Source of the DNA: an uncultured Bacilli bacterium
GTDB lineage: Bacteria > Bacillota_I > Bacilli_A > RF39 > UBA660
DNA length: 7,356 nt
Reading direction: 5' to 3'
NCBI GenBank assembly: GCA_947630205.1
Contig: CANRGW010000058.1
Location: 1 to 7,356, forward strand
The notes under the pieces: model-generated
What the model saw: only the letters and a program-made list of their open reading frames with translations
The model's database searches: none
Told to the model about the DNA's origin: nothing
Part shown: positions 1-6,283 of the stretch, in pieces
Layout of the letters: each line of letters begins with the position of its first letter
Numbering within the stretch: position 1 is the stretch's first letter
Made by a program: the position numbers and the translations under genes

Positions 1-518
1 TGATTACTAATAACTTCTTTTTCAACAGTACGTATTACTTTGGCATTATCATCTAATTCTAAATAACTAAATTTAGGATCATTTGCCTTAAAAGTTAAAA
101 GGGCTCCATCTACTTCTTCTTTAGAAGTCTGTTTATTATTTAAAAAATCATATAATTCTTGACATTTAAAATAATGATCACAGTCATTAAAGATAATAGG
201 ATTATCATCAAGAATATTTTCTATTCCTGCTTTACAAGTTAAAACCGGACCTTCTTTAAACATTTCTTTTAAAACAACAAATTTAGCATCTGGAAAATAT
301 TTTAAAATAACTTTATCTATTTGAAAATTATCAACATGTTCTTGTAAAATAACAAAAGTAATATCTAAATTATCAATATATCTTTTAATAGCCATTGTTG
401 ACCAATAAAGAAAAGGTTTACCATGAATTTCAATTAAAGGTTTAGGCATTACATAACCATCTTTAAAAAATCTTGAACCGGCTCCACCCATTGGCATAAT
501 TAAATGTACTTTATTCAT
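1..518 (-). CDS. Sugar-1-phosphate-type nucleotidyltransferase, C-terminus cut by window edge
   Basis: Reading leftward from the ATG at 518-516 gives 172 residues with no stop before the window edge, so the C-terminus is missing. The N-terminus is a nucleotidyltransferase Rossmann domain: the NTP-binding signature GGAGSRF (residues 11-17), MPKPLIEI (24-31) with the conserved Pro-Lys, EGPVLTCKAG (89-98), and the metal-binding NDCDHYF (111-117, Asp112/Asp114). The family joins a sugar-1-phosphate or a small alcohol phosphate such as phosphocholine to an NTP; the substrate cannot be read from the sequence. A GGAGG site (527-531) lies 8 nt before the ATG. The start overlaps the end of the GT2 gene by 8 nt, so the two are cotranscribed and probably translationally coupled. 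I infer that it supplies the activated donor for the surface glycosylation genes upstream. The family is secure, the substrate unknown. Confidence 0.85.
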   Translation of the reverse strand, partial: MNKVHLIMPMGGAGSRFFKDGYVMPKPLIEIHGKPFLYWSTMAIKRYIDNLDITFVILQEHVDNFQIDKVILKYFPDAKFVVLKEMFKEGPVLTCKAGIENILDDNPIIFNDCDHYFKCQELYDFLNNKQTSKEEVDGALLTFKANDPKFSYLELDDNAKVIRTVEKEVISN

Positions 519-1320
519 TACTTAATCCTCCATCTTTATATATTATTTTTGAAGTATAATCATCTATTATTTTTTCTCGATGTTCCTTTTCTAAGTATTT
601 TGTTCTTGAAAAGAAATATTTTAACGCTATTCCTAAAGTTTTAGTTGCCTGAGACATCATCTTAACATTAGAAACTTGGTCTTCTTCTCTCCAAGTAATT
701 GGAAAAAACTTAACTTGTTGCTTATATGCCTTAATGGCTAATAACATGCAACAATTAAAAGTTAAACGATCAGGATATTTTAAATAATATTTACTTTCTA
801 AACTAGATACTTTATACATATTTAATCCTGAACCTAAATCCTTTACTTTTTTTCCTAAAGCAATGGAAAATATCATATTGTAGACTATATTTCCAAAAGT
901 TCGAAATTTAGAATAACCTTTTAGTTTAGAACCTTTTAAAAATCTTGAACCAAGAAGGGCATCATAATTTTTATATTCTTCTTTTTTTAGTAAAGGTAAA
1001 ATATCATGAATATCACCTTGATCATCACCATGTAAAACAATTAAATAATCATATTTATTAGCAATAGCATAATTAAAGGCTACTTTATGAGAACCACCTA
1101 AATTATAATTTTCATCATTTCTTAATAAAGTTATATTGAGATTTTTTTTATTTTTCTTAGCAAAATCTATAACCTTTTGTTCTCCATTATCCGTACTTCT
1201 ATTATTAACAATAACAATTTCTTTTATATATTTTAATACTTCAGCATCAAATTGTTTTAAAACTCTTGTTATTTGTTTTTCACAATTATACATTGGTATA
1301 AAGACCATTATTTTATTCAA
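511..1320 (-). CDS. Family 2 glycosyltransferase (GtrB/DPM1-like, soluble)
   Basis: 269-residue GT-A fold glycosyltransferase. It opens with MVFIPMYN (5-12), followed by EIVIVNNRSTD (34-44), the nucleotide/metal site LHGDDQGD (96-103), LLGSRFLKG (122-130), DLGSGLNMY (161-169) and TWREEDQVSNVK (209-220). This order matches polyprenyl-phosphate glycosyltransferases of the DPM1/GtrB type. Unlike GtrB it has no C-terminal membrane helices, so it should be cytosolic or peripheral. The usual first Asp of the VDD/VDN signature is Asn39. The start is a TTG (1318-1320): a perfect AAGGAGG ends 7 nt before it, while the first ATG, four codons later, would be 19 nt from that site. It begins 13 nt after gtrA and overlaps the nucleotidyltransferase by 8 nt. 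I infer that it loads a sugar onto undecaprenyl phosphate; a direct sugar transferase to glycolipid or teichoic acid is the alternative. Confidence 0.9.
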   Translation of the reverse strand: MNKIMVFIPMYNCEKQITRVLKQFDAEVLKYIKEIVIVNNRSTDNGEQKVIDFAKKNKKNLNITLLRNDENYNLGGSHKVAFNYAIANKYDYLIVLHGDDQGDIHDILPLLKKEEYKNYDALLGSRFLKGSKLKGYSKFRTFGNIVYNMIFSIALGKKVKDLGSGLNMYKVSSLESKYYLKYPDRLTFNCCMLLAIKAYKQQVKFFPITWREEDQVSNVKMMSQATKTLGIALKYFFSRTKYLEKEHREKIIDDYTSKIIYKDGGLSNE

Positions 1321-1327
1321 CTTAATT

Positions 1328-1334
1328 CCTCCTT
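1328..1334 (-). promoter_or_regulatory. Ribosome binding site that fixes the TTG start of the GT2 gene
   Basis: The minus strand reads AAGGAGG here, a full anti-Shine-Dalgarno match, with a 7-nt AATTAAG spacer to TTG at 1320-1318. It touches the last base of the gtrA stop codon, so ribosomes ending gtrA translation are placed to restart on the GT2 gene. Confidence 0.85.
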
Positions 1335-1747
1335 CATAATTTTTCTATTAAATTTTTCATAACAATAAAATTTATAAGCATTGTAAATGGTGTTACAATT
1401 ATTTTCGTTATAATATTAACATAATCTTGAATTAGTTTTATATCAAAACCAAGTAAATAATTTTTAAGAAGAGACATTAAATAGGAAGTTGTAATAACAA
1501 ATACTACTTGATATAAGATATAAATTAAATATTTAATTTTTAAATTAATCTTACTATTATTAATAAATAATTTCCTAGTTGATACTAAAAAGACAAAAGT
1601 AACAGCAAAAAAAGAACTTATAATATTAGCAATAGTAATATGAACATTGAAAAAACTTGTTAAAGTTGTATAAATAGTAAAATCTATTATCCAACCAATT
1701 CCGGATATTCCAAAAAAACTTAAAGCCTGTAATAGTAATTTTTTCAT
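1334..1747 (-). CDS. GtrA-family membrane protein (putative lipid-linked sugar flippase)
   Basis: 137-residue protein, the usual size for the GtrA family (about 120-150 residues). Four hydrophobic segments can be seen at about 9-29, 33-55, 72-93 and 112-133, joined by a basic loop (STRKLFINNSKINLKIK). The FFGISGIGWIIDFTIYTTL N-terminus and the TIANIISSFFAVTFVFLVSTRKLF stretch follow the family pattern (Phe-x-x-x-Gly, Asp in helix 1, Asn in helix 2, then a basic F-x-x-R-K-x-F turn). Family members are thought to help flip polyprenyl-phosphate-linked sugars or to act in teichoic or arabinogalactan decoration. Its ATG overlaps the TGA of the upstream gene in an ATGA junction, so the genes are coupled; its ribosome binding site must lie in the lysine-codon-rich tail of that gene (AGAGG about 12 nt upstream is the best candidate and is weak). 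Confidence 0.85.
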   Translation of the reverse strand: MKKLLLQALSFFGISGIGWIIDFTIYTTLTSFFNVHITIANIISSFFAVTFVFLVSTRKLFINNSKINLKIKYLIYILYQVVFVITTSYLMSLLKNYLLGFDIKLIQDYVNIITKIIVTPFTMLINFIVMKNLIEKL

Positions 1748-3495
1748 TTCTTCTTTTTACCTCTTTTTTTATCTTTTTCTTTGTCTTTTTCTTTGTCTTT
1801 TTCTTTCGTTTTTTCTTTTTGCAAATTTCCTTTCGTTACTTCTTTTTTTACTTTTAAACCTTTTTTAATATTATCTTTTGGTTCTTTAACTTTATCATTT
1901 ACTTCTTTTTTATCATTTAATTCTAAAATATAACTTTTCTTATGTTTTTTATAATAAATTATATCAATTATAAAGATAACTCCTAAGAATAAGCCTGTTA
2001 GATAAATATTATAATAATACATAAAATAACTAGCAGGTGCTGTTAGAAAAACTAAAAAAGTATGACCAAGTAACATTCCACTTAATAAGAAATAAAATAA
2101 TTTCTTTTTAACAATTGCATAGATAAAAATTAAACCAATGAATAAAAGAGGTATCAATAAATTATTAGTAAGTCGATAAAGAATATCGGAATGTTCATCA
2201 AAAACTTTACCCTCTAAAACAGAATAAGTTAATTTCCTAATTTTATAGTTAATAAAAGGTTTGGTATCAGCTCTTTCAAAAAGCATATTAGTTTTATCAT
2301 CATATAAATCTTTCGTTGAAAACATATCACCAAAGAGGCCAGTTGAAGCAGCAAATGTTAAAATTTTGGTTTTTAAAAAAGACGGAATATTATTTTTTAA
2401 AACATTAAAATAAGACTTTTTAAAGACTTCGTAATCTTCTTTAGTATAATCATTCAAACAATCACCAAGCCAAATACAATAAGTATCTTTATAAGAACCA
2501 TATTTTTTAGCCGATTCTATATTAATAATTCTATTAATATTTGCTAAATCTTCTTCTAAGTTTTCACCATTTAAACCCGTTGTTAACATATAAGAAAATG
2601 GTCCTATATAAATTGGCATATTTCTTAAATTAGGAGGATAATATCTTTCTTTATAATCTTGAATTTTTTGAGGAGTTGAAACGATAACGAAGAATAATAA
2701 ACATAAACCAAAGATTTTAGCAATATTTTTAAAATTCCATTTAACTTTATAAATAATAAATATAAATAAAGGAATTGCTAAAGGTAAATACATACTTTCA
2801 CTTCGCCAAAAACCAACTACACCTGTGAAAAAGACTAAAACTAATAAACGCTTAGTAGTTAAAGTATTATTTTTTATTTTATCAATTACCAAAATACTAA
2901 TTAAAAGTAAATAAGCAAGACCAAACATAATGGGACGATTAGCAAAGAAAGTATAAAACAAAGTATGAAGCATAAAGAAAGGAATTAACAATAAATAAAC
3001 CCATTTACTTTTATAAATATCCATAAAGTTTTTAAAAATATAACTAAAGACTACTCCATGAAAAATAACTAATAAAATAATGGCTCCACTTGGAATAGGA
3101 AAAAGCATATAACCAATCATATAAAAAACGGATGAAATATAATTTAAATAATGTAAAAATTCTCCTGCAATCGTATAAGTATAAAAATTAGAAACATCAG
3201 TTCCAAACCAATTACCTGGCCATGCTAGTAACAATAAAATAGCAATCGGGATTATATAAATTAAAAAATATTTAAAATATTCTTTCGCTACAGTATCTTT
3301 TCTTATAAGTTTAAAAATAAAATTCCAAATTATATATAAAACTATTAATAATAAACCTTTACAACATATATAATTAATATAATTAAAATTATTAGAAAAG
3401 ACAAATATATTTCTATCTGTAATAAAAGTTATTAAAAAATGTAATAAAGAAACTCCTAAAACTTTAAAATCTATTTTTTGTAATATCTTTTTCAT
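1744..3495 (-). CDS. Large polytopic membrane protein, probable GT-C-type glycosyltransferase with lysine-rich cytosolic tail
   Basis: 583 residues with about 11-13 hydrophobic helices: roughly 11-28, 45-63, 76-91, 120-133, 137-156, 166-184, 188-205, 215-230, 236-250, 260-273, then 445-462, 465-486 and 495-513. After the third helix comes AWPGNWFGTDVSNFY (91-105), which fits the first extracytoplasmic loop of GT-C enzymes, where an Asp (here Asp100) is the catalytic base. A second conserved-looking site is GFWRSESMYLP (228-238), like the basic/acidic R-x-E motif of DUF6020-type proteins. A soluble loop of about 170 residues (274-440) sits before the last helices. Residues 515-583 form a Lys/Glu/Asp-rich tail with KEKD repeats. 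The ATG (3493-3495) follows AGGAG at 3502-3506 by 6 nt. As first gene of the operon with GtrA and GT2, it is probably the enzyme that moves the lipid-linked sugar to its acceptor. The GT-C assignment is by topology and motif, not a firm family match; acceptor unknown. Confidence 0.65.
   Translation of the reverse strand: MKKILQKIDFKVLGVSLLHFLITFITDRNIFVFSNNFNYINYICCKGLLLIVLYIIWNFIFKLIRKDTVAKEYFKYFLIYIIPIAILLLLAWPGNWFGTDVSNFYTYTIAGEFLHYLNYISSVFYMIGYMLFPIPSGAIILLVIFHGVVFSYIFKNFMDIYKSKWVYLLLIPFFMLHTLFYTFFANRPIMFGLAYLLLISILVIDKIKNNTLTTKRLLVLVFFTGVVGFWRSESMYLPLAIPLFIFIIYKVKWNFKNIAKIFGLCLLFFVIVSTPQKIQDYKERYYPPNLRNMPIYIGPFSYMLTTGLNGENLEEDLANINRIINIESAKKYGSYKDTYCIWLGDCLNDYTKEDYEVFKKSYFNVLKNNIPSFLKTKILTFAASTGLFGDMFSTKDLYDDKTNMLFERADTKPFINYKIRKLTYSVLEGKVFDEHSDILYRLTNNLLIPLLFIGLIFIYAIVKKKLFYFLLSGMLLGHTFLVFLTAPASYFMYYYNIYLTGLFLGVIFIIDIIYYKKHKKSYILELNDKKEVNDKVKEPKDNIKKGLKVKKEVTKGNLQKEKTKEKDKEKDKEKDKKRGKKKK
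1771..1818. repeat. 12-nt tandem repeat coding the KEKD tail
   Basis: Four tandem 12-nt units on the plus strand: ATCTTTTTCTTT, GTCTTTTTCTTT twice, then a decayed CGTTTTTTCTTT. Read on the minus strand they encode the (K)EKD repeats near the C-terminus of the 583-residue membrane protein. The unit is a multiple of three, so slippage would change tail length without breaking the frame. Confidence 0.85.
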
Positions 3496-3528
3496 TATGA
3501 ACTCCTACTCTCTAATTTCTCTATAAAT

Positions 3529-3557
3529 ATTATACCATGTATATTAAAAGACATAAA
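3529..3557 (-). promoter_or_regulatory. Sigma-A-type promoter of the glycosylation operon (extended -10)
   Basis: On the minus strand a perfect TATAAT (3534-3529) is preceded by TGG, making an extended -10 (TGnTATAAT). The best -35 at 17-nt spacing is TTTATG (3557-3552), only 3 of 6 matches, which an extended -10 can offset. Transcription should start near 3522, giving a leader of about 27 nt that contains the AGGAG site at 3506-3502 before the ATG at 3495. Confidence 0.7.
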
Positions 3558-3598
3558 GTTTTTCTTTTAAAATTGTACATTTATTTTCTTAATCTTTG

Positions 3599-3642
3599 AA
3601 AAAAGAAAAATAGTTAAATTAAATGAAATATATTTCTTTAAT
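3599..3642 (-). terminator. AT-rich hairpin and T-tract after tsaD
   Basis: Downstream of the tsaD stop the minus strand holds ATTAAAGAAA, a TATA loop, then TTTC and TTTAAT separated by one bulged A: a 10-bp stem (3642-3618). A short gap follows, then TTTTTCTTTTTT (3610-3599). The core GAAATATATTTC (3625-3636) is a perfect palindrome. An alternative 7-bp hairpin, ATTTCTT/AAGAAAT with a 4-nt loop (3632-3649), overlaps it. With only one or two GC pairs and a gap before the T-tract it is a weak intrinsic terminator, so some read-through into the glycosylation operon is possible. Confidence 0.45.
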
Positions 3643-3669
3643 AAGAAATTAAAATCAAATAATTAACTA

Positions 3670-4674
3670 CTACTTTAATTCATCACTAGAGACTGCATTT
3701 AAAGTTAAATCGGCTCTTCTTCCTTTAAGATAGGCATAATAGCCAGCTGATGCAATCATCGCTGCATTATCGGTTGCATATTTAATGCTTGGAAAAGTAT
3801 AATTTATATTATTTTCTTCACATAATTTTTGAAATTCTTTCCGAATACCAGAATTGGCTGCTACTCCACCTGCTAAAATTAAATTTTTAACGTTATATTC
3901 TTTAACAGCATGCATAGTCTTTTTTGTCAAAGATTTAATAACAACATCTTGAAAAGAAGCCGCTAAATCTTCTTTATTTATTTCCTTACCTCTTAATTTT
4001 TCCTTATGAACTAAATTTATAACTGCACTTTTTAAACCACTAAAACTAAAATCATAAGTATCATCATTTAAAGGAATAGGTAAATCATATTTTTTTTCTC
4101 CAAGAGATGCTAATTTATCAATTTTTGGACCTCCTGGATATTCAATTCCTAAAACCTTAGCAACTTTATCATAACATTCTCCAACAGCATCATCTAAAGT
4201 TGCTCCTAATTTTTCAAAAGAATAATCACTTTTCATATAAATTAACTCGGTATGACCACCACTTATAACTAAAGCTATTAAAGGAAATTCTAAACGTTTT
4301 ACAAGATTATTAGCATAGATATGCCCTGCAATATGATGAACAGGAATAAGAGGTTTATTATAAAGAAAAGATAAAGTTTTAGCACATTCAACTCCAACTA
4401 ACAAACTTCCAATTAAACCTGGTCCATAAGTTATAGCAATAGCCGTTATATCTTCCATTTTTATTTTTGCTTGTTCTAAACATTCTTCTAAAACAAAAGT
4501 TATATTTTTTATATGCGCCCTACTAGCAATTTCCGGTACAACTCCCCCATATTTTTTATGAATATCAATTTGCGTTGAAATAACCGTACTAATTTCTTCA
4601 ATCCCATTTTTAACAATTGAAAAACTAGTTTCATCACAACTAGACTCAATTCCTAATATATAGATATCCTTCAT
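3670..4674 (-). CDS. tsaD: tRNA N6-adenosine threonylcarbamoyltransferase TsaD
   Basis: 334 residues, full family length, with all landmark motifs. SSCDETS (11-17) and VVPEIASRAH (45-54) come first; HHIAGH (113-118) supplies metal ligands His114 and His118 and Asp302 in ATDNAA the third. SGGHTE (138-143), GATLDDAVGECYDKVAK (157-173), DFSFSGLKSA (208-217) and AGGVAANSG (268-276) form the ASKHA nucleotide fold. TsaD transfers the threonylcarbamoyl group from its adenylate (made by TsaC/Sua5, not in this window) to A37 of tRNAs that read ANN codons, working with TsaB and TsaE. It is the last gene of the operon: its ATG directly follows the TAA of the acetyltransferase gene with no gap. I see no good Shine-Dalgarno before it, so translation probably depends on coupling. 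Nothing looks degraded. Confidence 0.98.
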   Translation of the reverse strand: MKDIYILGIESSCDETSFSIVKNGIEEISTVISTQIDIHKKYGGVVPEIASRAHIKNITFVLEECLEQAKIKMEDITAIAITYGPGLIGSLLVGVECAKTLSFLYNKPLIPVHHIAGHIYANNLVKRLEFPLIALVISGGHTELIYMKSDYSFEKLGATLDDAVGECYDKVAKVLGIEYPGGPKIDKLASLGEKKYDLPIPLNDDTYDFSFSGLKSAVINLVHKEKLRGKEINKEDLAASFQDVVIKSLTKKTMHAVKEYNVKNLILAGGVAANSGIRKEFQKLCEENNINYTFPSIKYATDNAAMIASAGYYAYLKGRRADLTLNAVSSDELK

Positions 4675-5103
4675 TTACATCAACTCACATTCCATTAAAA
4701 TACCATCTGTATTATTATAATAATTTTTTCTAATTGCAACCTCTTTAAAACCATATTTTGAATAAATATGAATAGCCTTTACATTATCTTTTCTAACTTC
4801 TAAAGTAATATTTCCTACTTTTTTATCTTTAGCTATTTTTAATAATTCTTCTAAAAGACTAGAACCAATTTTTTTATTTTGAAAAAAATCTAAAACATTG
4901 AAATTAACTATTTCCATTCTTTCATAAATCATGTAATAATTAATAAAACCAACAACTTTTCCTTCAATCAAATAAACAAGATATTTAGTATAAGGATTAT
5001 TTTTAAAATCTTTTAAAATATCATTTTTTAAAAAAATATTAGGAAACTTATTTTCTAAATCCTCAATAATTTCTATATCATTTTCTGTAATATTAGTTAT
5101 CAT
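4675..5103 (-). CDS. rimI: GNAT-family N-acetyltransferase, RimI-like
   Basis: 142 residues, a single GNAT domain of the usual RimI size. The C-terminal half matches RimI well: NITLEVRKDN (98-107), AIHIYSKYGF (110-119) and KNYYNN (126-131). Glu102 and Tyr114 sit where RimI has its catalytic Glu and Tyr. The acetyl-CoA pyrophosphate loop is QNKKIGSSLL (75-84), whereas RimI normally has R/Q-x-x-G-x-G: the first glycine of the GxG is Lys78. The N-terminal half is divergent. RimI acetylates the N-terminal Ala of ribosomal protein S18, and Bacilli commonly carry a RimI-like gene between tsaB and tsaD. AAGGAA (5117-5112) lies 8 nt before the ATG, inside tsaB, and the gene overlaps the tsaB end by 11 nt. 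The family is sure; the actual substrate is not. Confidence 0.85.
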   Translation of the reverse strand: MITNITENDIEIIEDLENKFPNIFLKNDILKDFKNNPYTKYLVYLIEGKVVGFINYYMIYERMEIVNFNVLDFFQNKKIGSSLLEELLKIAKDKKVGNITLEVRKDNVKAIHIYSKYGFKEVAIRKNYYNNTDGILMECELM

Positions 5104-5731
5104 CTTGACTATTCCTTAAATTTTCTTCGGCTTCGGTTAATTTAAAGTAAGTAGGCTCTACTAAATGAGGATTTATAGACTCTTTATCTTGATACTTTAA
5201 AACAATCTTTAATATATCAGGACTATAAGGTAAAACTTTTAAAGTTGGAAAAGAATTATTACTAATAAAAACATAATCTTTATTTAATTTATCTAAATAT
5301 GTACATAAATCATCTAATTTTAAATATTGATTAGGCATTAAAACAGTATCTTTATAATATACACCAGCATAAACAAAACCACGTCTAGCATCAATTAAAG
5401 GAACTATAACTTTATCTACATCTAAACTCAAAGCCATTGCATCTAAACTTGTAATTGTAATTATTTCTTTTTGAAGTGCAAAAGCATAAATTTTAGCAAT
5501 AGTCATTCCAATTCTAATTCCCGTATAAGAACCAGGACCAGAAACAACAATTATTTTATCTATATCATTAGGTTTTAAAGATAAGGACGAGAATAGCTTT
5601 GCTATCTCATCCATCGTATATTTTGATAAATTAGTTCCATATTCTTTTTTAAGAGAACCTTTTAATTTACAATCTTCAACAATGCCAATATATAGATAAC
5701 TAGATGATGTATCTATATAAAAAACTTTCAC
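5093..5731 (-). CDS. tsaB: tRNA t6A biosynthesis protein TsaB
   Basis: 212 residues from a GTG start. The N-terminal ASKHA domain has KVFYIDTSSS (2-11), then VVSGPGSYTGIRIGMTIAK (62-80), the family's strongest signature, and PLIDARRGFVYAG (111-123). TsaB has no catalytic site; it is the non-catalytic partner that dimerises with TsaD and recruits TsaE. I chose GTG at 5731-5729 because TsaB proteins begin right at this K-V-x-Y-I-D-T-S strand, GGGG lies 7 nt upstream, and GTG overlaps the tsaE stop in a GTGA junction. A TTG five codons upstream (5746) is possible but has only a 4-nt spacing to GAGG. The C-terminal third (about 125-212) is divergent, as is usual in this family. Confidence 0.95.
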   Translation of the reverse strand: MKVFYIDTSSSYLYIGIVEDCKLKGSLKKEYGTNLSKYTMDEIAKLFSSLSLKPNDIDKIIVVSGPGSYTGIRIGMTIAKIYAFALQKEIITITSLDAMALSLDVDKVIVPLIDARRGFVYAGVYYKDTVLMPNQYLKLDDLCTYLDKLNKDYVFISNNSFPTLKVLPYSPDILKIVLKYQDKESINPHLVEPTYFKLTEAEENLRNSQDDN

Positions 5732-6180
5732 GAAATAACCCCACAAATATCCTCATAATCGTGTCCATGAGGAATTAAAACTAAAACTCTAGTATTTTCA
5801 TCTATTATTTTAAATTTAATATCTAAACGTTCTTCTGGTAATTTATCTTTAATCATATCAGCCCATTCAATAATAGTAACGCCACCTTTTTCATAATAAT
5901 CTTCGATGCCAAGGTCTTCTTCTTGATCTTCTAAACGATAAACGTCCATGTGATATAAAGGCAATTCTGCTTCTTGATATTCTTTTATAATATTAAAAGT
6001 TGGAGAAGTGATATCTTCTTTAATACCTAAAGAGGCTGCAAAAGCTTTAACAAAAACGGTTTTTCCACTTCCTAAATCTCCCATTAAACATATTACCATA
6101 TTAGGAAATTTTTCAGACTCTATATTCTCTGCAATCATTGCAGTATCTCTTTCATTATACGACATTAATTTGTAATCCAT
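5728..6180 (-). CDS. tsaE: tRNA t6A biosynthesis ATPase TsaE
   Basis: 150 residues from the ATG at 6180-6178, the usual TsaE length. It shows Walker A GDLGSGKT (34-41), the switch-like SPTFNII (59-65), LYHMDVYRL (75-83) and the IIEWAD motif (103-108) with Glu105/Trp106. TsaE is the ATPase that binds the TsaB-TsaD dimer and resets it between t6A cycles. The open frame extends 26 codons further upstream, but that extension (rich in Phe/Ile) contains the operon's -10 and -35 boxes, so it cannot belong to the protein. GGTGAT just before the ATG acts as ribosome binding site. It is the first gene of the tsaE-tsaB-rimI-tsaD operon. Met6 is a less likely alternative start. Confidence 0.96.
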   Translation of the reverse strand: MDYKLMSYNERDTAMIAENIESEKFPNMVICLMGDLGSGKTVFVKAFAASLGIKEDITSPTFNIIKEYQEAELPLYHMDVYRLEDQEEDLGIEDYYEKGGVTIIEWADMIKDKLPEERLDIKFKIIDENTRVLVLIPHGHDYEDICGVIS

Positions 6181-6196
6181 TCTTATCACCAAAATA

Positions 6197-6225
6197 ATTA
6201 TACAAAAAAAAAATATGATAGACAA
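6197..6225 (-). promoter_or_regulatory. Strong sigma-A-type promoter of the tsaE operon
   Basis: On the minus strand TTGTCT (6225-6220) is followed after exactly 17 nt, mostly T, by a perfect TATAAT (6202-6197). Transcription should begin near 6190, leaving a leader of only about 10 nt before the tsaE ATG at 6180. The T10 run in the spacer is notable. This is the best promoter match in the window. Confidence 0.85.
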
Positions 6226-6259
6226 CATATTTTTTACTGTTTGACAAAAATAATACATT

Positions 6260-6272
6260 TTCCTTTAAGGAA
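6260..6272 (-). terminator. Short palindrome after the hypothetical gene, doubtful terminator
   Basis: The minus strand has TTCCT-TAA-AGGAA, a perfect 5-bp stem with a 3-nt loop, 11 nt past the stop codon of the 227-residue gene, followed only by AATGTATTATTTTTG. A second possible stem (AAAGAT/ATCTTT, 6274-6294) overlaps the stop codon. Neither is a convincing intrinsic terminator alone. Confidence 0.3.
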
Positions 6273-6283
6273 TAAAGATTTTT

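Noticed and set aside
1136..1339. Plus-strand open frame of 67 residues
   Set aside because: It lies wholly antisense to the well-supported GT2 gene and its start, has no ribosome binding site, and is a hydrophobic shadow of AT-rich codons.
1771..1818. Tandem repeat considered as a CRISPR-like array
   Set aside because: Units are 12 nt without spacers and are in-frame coding sequence.
5732..5746. TTG start five codons upstream for tsaB
   Set aside because: Spacing to GAGG is only 4 nt and TsaB proteins start at the K-V-x-Y-I-D-T-S strand; GTG at 5731 fits better.
6241..6246. Perfect TTGACA on the plus strand
   Set aside because: No -10 box lies 16-18 nt downstream and no plus-strand gene follows.
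6181..6258. 26-codon N-terminal extension of tsaE (hydrophobic, looks like a signal segment)
   Set aside because: It contains the operon promoter boxes, is absent from TsaE proteins, and the ATG at 6180 gives the normal length.
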